From IMG/VR virus record IMGVR_UViG_3300020190_001908, positions 1-40,811 of that record: 40,811 nt of DNA. One strand, 5' to 3'. A model generated the notes under the pieces. It saw only the letters and a program-made list of their open reading frames with translations, made no database searches and was not told the DNA's origin. The position numbers and the translations under genes were made by a program. Positions 38,431-40,811 of this stretch are shown piece after piece (the stretch's first letter is position 1; each line of letters starts with the position of its first letter). This DNA comes from a virus.

Positions 38431-39593
38431 GATGTAGCCTCCTTATAGGGTTTCAATACTCGTTCATATACTCGATTGGCAATCTCAGCCATAACTTTTG
38501 GTGCGACCATACGACCAATACGCTCGGCCTTCTGGTCAAAGGTACCCGTTAATTCATAATCTTCAGGTAGACCTTGCAGGCGCTTCAATTCGCGGATTGT
38601 GAACTTGCGGTCCTCCGCCCAATGAAAAAGCCCCGCTCCTGATCGCTTTGATCCATTCGCAGTCAGGGTCGGGCATGGCATGTTGGCACATGTTCTGATT
38701 AGGGTGAAATAGTTTTCGTCCGGATTCAGTTCGGTCGGTATCTCTGGTGAACATGGATTGACTCTCTTATCAGGGTTTTTAGGAAGAATTGAAAGCCAGT
38801 GTCTCTGGTTTTCGGAGTTATTCTGTACATAGTCTTTTAGCATTTGTATCTCATCATTGTCAACGGCTACGTCGGATAAAGCCGCGGCCATTGTGATATG
38901 ACGTGAAGTTGGTTCAGGAATAACTTCATGCTTCATGTTTATGGTATGCAAACCTATTGTATCTGCGACATCTTGTCGAACACATACAAAGAAAGTTCTA
39001 GGTCTTTCTTGTGGTACACCATAATCCTTTGCGCTTAGAACATCATAGGTTACAAGATAGCCTGGCGGAATAGCACGAAATGCATTGATGAATTCATTAA
39101 GCTTAGGTATAGCCCTACCAATAGTCAGGCCGCGTACATTTTCGGCGATAATAACCTTTGGTCTAATATCAATTGCAATACGAATAAATTCAAAAAATAG
39201 ATCCTCGATATTCTCAATCTTCTTACCATCGCTGTATAGCTTGGTCTTATTCCAATTCTTATATCGCTTACCTGCAGTGGAAAATGCGGAGCATGGTGGA
39301 GAGCCATCAAGAATATCAATCTCACCAGGCTTGATGCCGACAGGATCCATAAGATCCTTACCAGTCAAATTTTTGATATCACCAGGAATGACAAGGGTAT
39401 CTGGAAAATTATGAGTATATGTCTTGATGGCTTCTTCAACAAATTCATTTACGCATAATACTTTACCGCCGGCAAGGCGGTAGCCCATCGAGGAGCCACC
39501 ACCACCGGCAAATGTCGAGATAACCTTAAATCTCTGACGCGCAGATAAATCTTGCACATCTTGCATAACATATGGTTGATATTCAGTTATCAT
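38427..39593 (-). CDS. Cytosine-C5 DNA methyltransferase homologue 1, motif X Asn replaced by Arg
   Basis: A 388-residue C5-methyltransferase fold. Motif I is STFAGGGGSSMGYRLAGG, motif IV is DGSPPCSAFS with catalytic Cys101, motif VI is IIAENVRG, and motif VIII is QERPRTFFV. The target-recognition region lies between about residues 225 and 325. Motif X reads AERIGRMVAPKV: Arg361 replaces the near-invariant Asn of IGNxV. In engineered M.MpeI, replacing the equivalent Asn374 with a basic residue gives activity with carboxy-SAM. Together with the CmoA-like gene that follows, this suggests a cytosine carboxymethyltransferase. It overlaps its neighbours by 4 bp on both sides. Confidence 0.93.
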   Translation of the reverse strand: MITEYQPYVMQDVQDLSARQRFKVISTFAGGGGSSMGYRLAGGKVLCVNEFVEEAIKTYTHNFPDTLVIPGDIKNLTGKDLMDPVGIKPGEIDILDGSPPCSAFSTAGKRYKNWNKTKLYSDGKKIENIEDLFFEFIRIAIDIRPKVIIAENVRGLTIGRAIPKLNEFINAFRAIPPGYLVTYDVLSAKDYGVPQERPRTFFVCVRQDVADTIGLHTINMKHEVIPEPTSRHITMAAALSDVAVDNDEIQMLKDYVQNNSENQRHWLSILPKNPDKRVNPCSPEIPTELNPDENYFTLIRTCANMPCPTLTANGSKRSGAGLFHWAEDRKFTIRELKRLQGLPEDYELTGTFDQKAERIGRMVAPKVMAEIANRVYERVLKPYKEATS

Positions 39594-40744
39594 GCGCGAT
39601 ATGGAACCAGAACATTCTGATAGATATTTGATGCAAGCGCAGCCATCATCTTAGGCGCAACCATGCGACCGATGCGCTCGGCCTGCTGATCAAATGAACC
39701 AGATAATTGATAGTCATCAGGTAGACCCATAACACGCTTTAGCTCTGGTACAGTAAGCTTGCGGTTTCTTTCATAGTGTAGCACACCAGATACACCTCGC
39801 TTCTGACCAGCCTGAGTGACAGTCGGTGACGGTAGATGCGGCGCAGGTCGAATCATATTGAATAGCGAGGCCTTTGGATTTACATCGCGAAACTCAGGCA
39901 TTGAAGGCTTTGTATGCTTAGAGGGGTTGAAAGGAAGCATCTCAACCCACTTTTTCTGCCAGCAGTTTTGCACATAATCTTCAAGCATCTTTGCCTGATC
40001 ATTATCATTGATAAGACCTTCAAATGCTTCGGCAATAGAAATATGTTCTGGTCGCTGCTTATTCACTTTTGGAAATACAGTATCATGTGCATTGAACATA
40101 TGAATACCAACCTTGTCTGCGACATCATGGCGAATGCAAACAAAGAAGGTGCGTTCACGCGATTGAGGTGTACCAAAGTCAGCAGCACTCAATACCTGAT
40201 AGGTAACAAAGTATCCAGGTGTAACTTGCTCAAATGCATTTCGGAATTCATTTAGCTTACCAACGGCCTCACCCATGGTGATACCCTTGACGTTTTCTGC
40301 AATAATAACCTTAGGCTGAATCTCACTAGCGATGCGAATGAATTCAAGAAACAAATCTTCGATGTTCTCAACCTTCTTACCATCGCTGTAAGTCTTTTCC
40401 TTATTCCAACCCTTCTCGCGCTTACCAGCTACAGAGAATGCGGAGCAAGGAGGAGAACCATCGAGAATATCAAGCTCACCTGGCTTTAGCGCAGCAGCGG
40501 CTAGCAAATCTTTACCAGTGATACCTTTGATATCACCAGGAACAATCTTGGTATCTGGAAAATTCATCGAATAGGTCTTGATGGCCTCTTCGACAAATTC
40601 ATTGATGGCAATGACCTTGCCGCCAGCGAGGCGATAGCCAGTGGAGCTACCACCACCACCAGCAAAGGTAGACACCACAGTAAACAGCTCGCGAGCAGAG
40701 CTGTTTTTGACATCTTGAACGGAGTATGGCTGATATTTTGTCAT
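39590..40744 (-). CDS. Cytosine-C5 DNA methyltransferase homologue 2, motif X Asn replaced by Arg
   Basis: A 384-residue paralogue of the next gene, about half identical by eye. Motif I STFAGGGGSSTGYRLAGG, motif IV DGSPPCSAFS (Cys100), motif VI IIAENVKG and motif VIII QSRERTFFV are complete, so it should be active. The recognition region (about 225-320) differs from homologue 1, suggesting another target site. Motif X is AERIGRMVAPKM with Arg360 in place of Asn, the same change as in homologue 1. No restriction endonuclease is nearby, so self-modification against host defences fits better than a restriction system. It is the first gene of the operon, with a leaderless-type promoter. Confidence 0.93.
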   Translation of the reverse strand: MTKYQPYSVQDVKNSSARELFTVVSTFAGGGGSSTGYRLAGGKVIAINEFVEEAIKTYSMNFPDTKIVPGDIKGITGKDLLAAAALKPGELDILDGSPPCSAFSVAGKREKGWNKEKTYSDGKKVENIEDLFLEFIRIASEIQPKVIIAENVKGITMGEAVGKLNEFRNAFEQVTPGYFVTYQVLSAADFGTPQSRERTFFVCIRHDVADKVGIHMFNAHDTVFPKVNKQRPEHISIAEAFEGLINDNDQAKMLEDYVQNCWQKKWVEMLPFNPSKHTKPSMPEFRDVNPKASLFNMIRPAPHLPSPTVTQAGQKRGVSGVLHYERNRKLTVPELKRVMGLPDDYQLSGSFDQQAERIGRMVAPKMMAALASNIYQNVLVPYRA

Positions 40745-40750
40745 GTAGCT

Positions 40751-40779
40751 ATATTATACCTTATTGAACAAAATGTCAA
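40751..40779 (-). promoter_or_regulatory. Sigma70-like promoter for the methyltransferase-CmoA operon
   Basis: TTGACA at 40779-40774 with TAATAT at 40756-40751 (17-nt spacer) or TATAAT at 40758-40753 (15-nt spacer). The ATG lies 6-8 nt downstream and no ribosome-binding site is present, so a leaderless mRNA is predicted. It has the same geometry as the SWIM-gene promoter. Bases 40780-40811 may include the last codons of a gene beyond the window, but this cannot be decided. Confidence 0.7.
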
Positions 40780-40811
40780 TGGCTAACTAAAGAATTGATT
40801 TAGTGTTGGTG

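Noticed and set aside
37747-40744. Reading the methyltransferase pair as a restriction-modification system
   Set aside because: No endonuclease gene is adjacent; the third gene is CmoA-like and both methyltransferases have the motif X Arg, so a hypermodification operon fits better.
1-40811. CRISPR arrays, insertion sequences, inteins or introns in polymerase and ribonucleotide reductase genes
   Set aside because: No direct repeat-spacer pattern or transposase was seen, and the polymerase, NrdA, NrdB, UvsX and helicase frames are continuous across their catalytic motifs.

Overview
This window looks like part of the genome of a tailed dsDNA phage of the T4-like (myovirus) type. It carries the T4 replication core in near-canonical order: sliding clamp (gp45), clamp loader (gp44, gp62), RegA, family-B DNA polymerase (gp43), UvsX recombinase, gp41 helicase and gp61 primase. 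It also carries genes typical of environmental T4-like phages: Hsp20, MazG-like pyrophosphatase, CobS-like and CobT-like proteins, SpeD, class I ribonucleotide reductase and ThyX. Every gene is on the minus strand, packed with 1-4 nt overlaps, so transcription runs from high to low coordinates. The sequence does not identify the host. The gene set resembles T4-like phages of cyanobacteria and alphaproteobacteria.

Layout in transcription order. (1) 40.8-37.7 kb: a three-gene operon of two cytosine-C5 DNA methyltransferases and a CmoA-like carboxy-SAM synthase. (2) 37.7-34.0 kb: CobT-like VWA/metallopeptidase protein, CobS-like AAA ATPase, a small helix-turn-helix-like protein and a terminator. 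(3) 33.9-21.7 kb: a glycosyltransferase, then the replication block with RegA, Dps, MazG-like protein, Hsp20, a terminator, endolysin, polymerase, UvsX and helicase. (4) 21.6-11.7 kb: a SprT-like metalloprotease, small proteins, an ADP-ribosyltransferase-like protein, a ligase-fold protein, a 1036-residue protein with two nucleotidyltransferase domains, and probable structural proteins. (5) 11.7-7.7 kb: SGNH-like protein, 31-residue peptide, NodU/TobZ-type carbamoyltransferase, primase, ThyX. (6) 7.7-4.5 kb: NrdA, glutaredoxin-NrdB fusion, zinc ribbon, GIY-YIG nuclease. (7) 4.2-0 kb: a methyltransferase and three sugar-transferase-like proteins, two SpeD-family decarboxylases, a SWIM-finger peptide and tRNA-Asn.

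The most exciting feature is the first operon. Both methyltransferases carry Arg in place of the nearly invariant Asn of motif X (IGRMV instead of IGNxV). The equivalent Asn-to-basic change in the engineered methyltransferase M.MpeI lets it use carboxy-S-adenosylmethionine. The third gene, overlapping by 4 bp, encodes a homologue of CmoA, the enzyme that makes that cofactor. I predict a natural phage system that writes 5-carboxymethylcytosine into DNA.

Other notable signals are a family of promoters whose -10 box lies 6-7 nt from the start codon, predicting leaderless mRNAs; a perfect 10-bp hairpin enclosing the ribosome-binding site and start codon of the GIY-YIG nuclease; a hairpin over the Hsp20 ribosome-binding site; and tandem SpeD paralogues.
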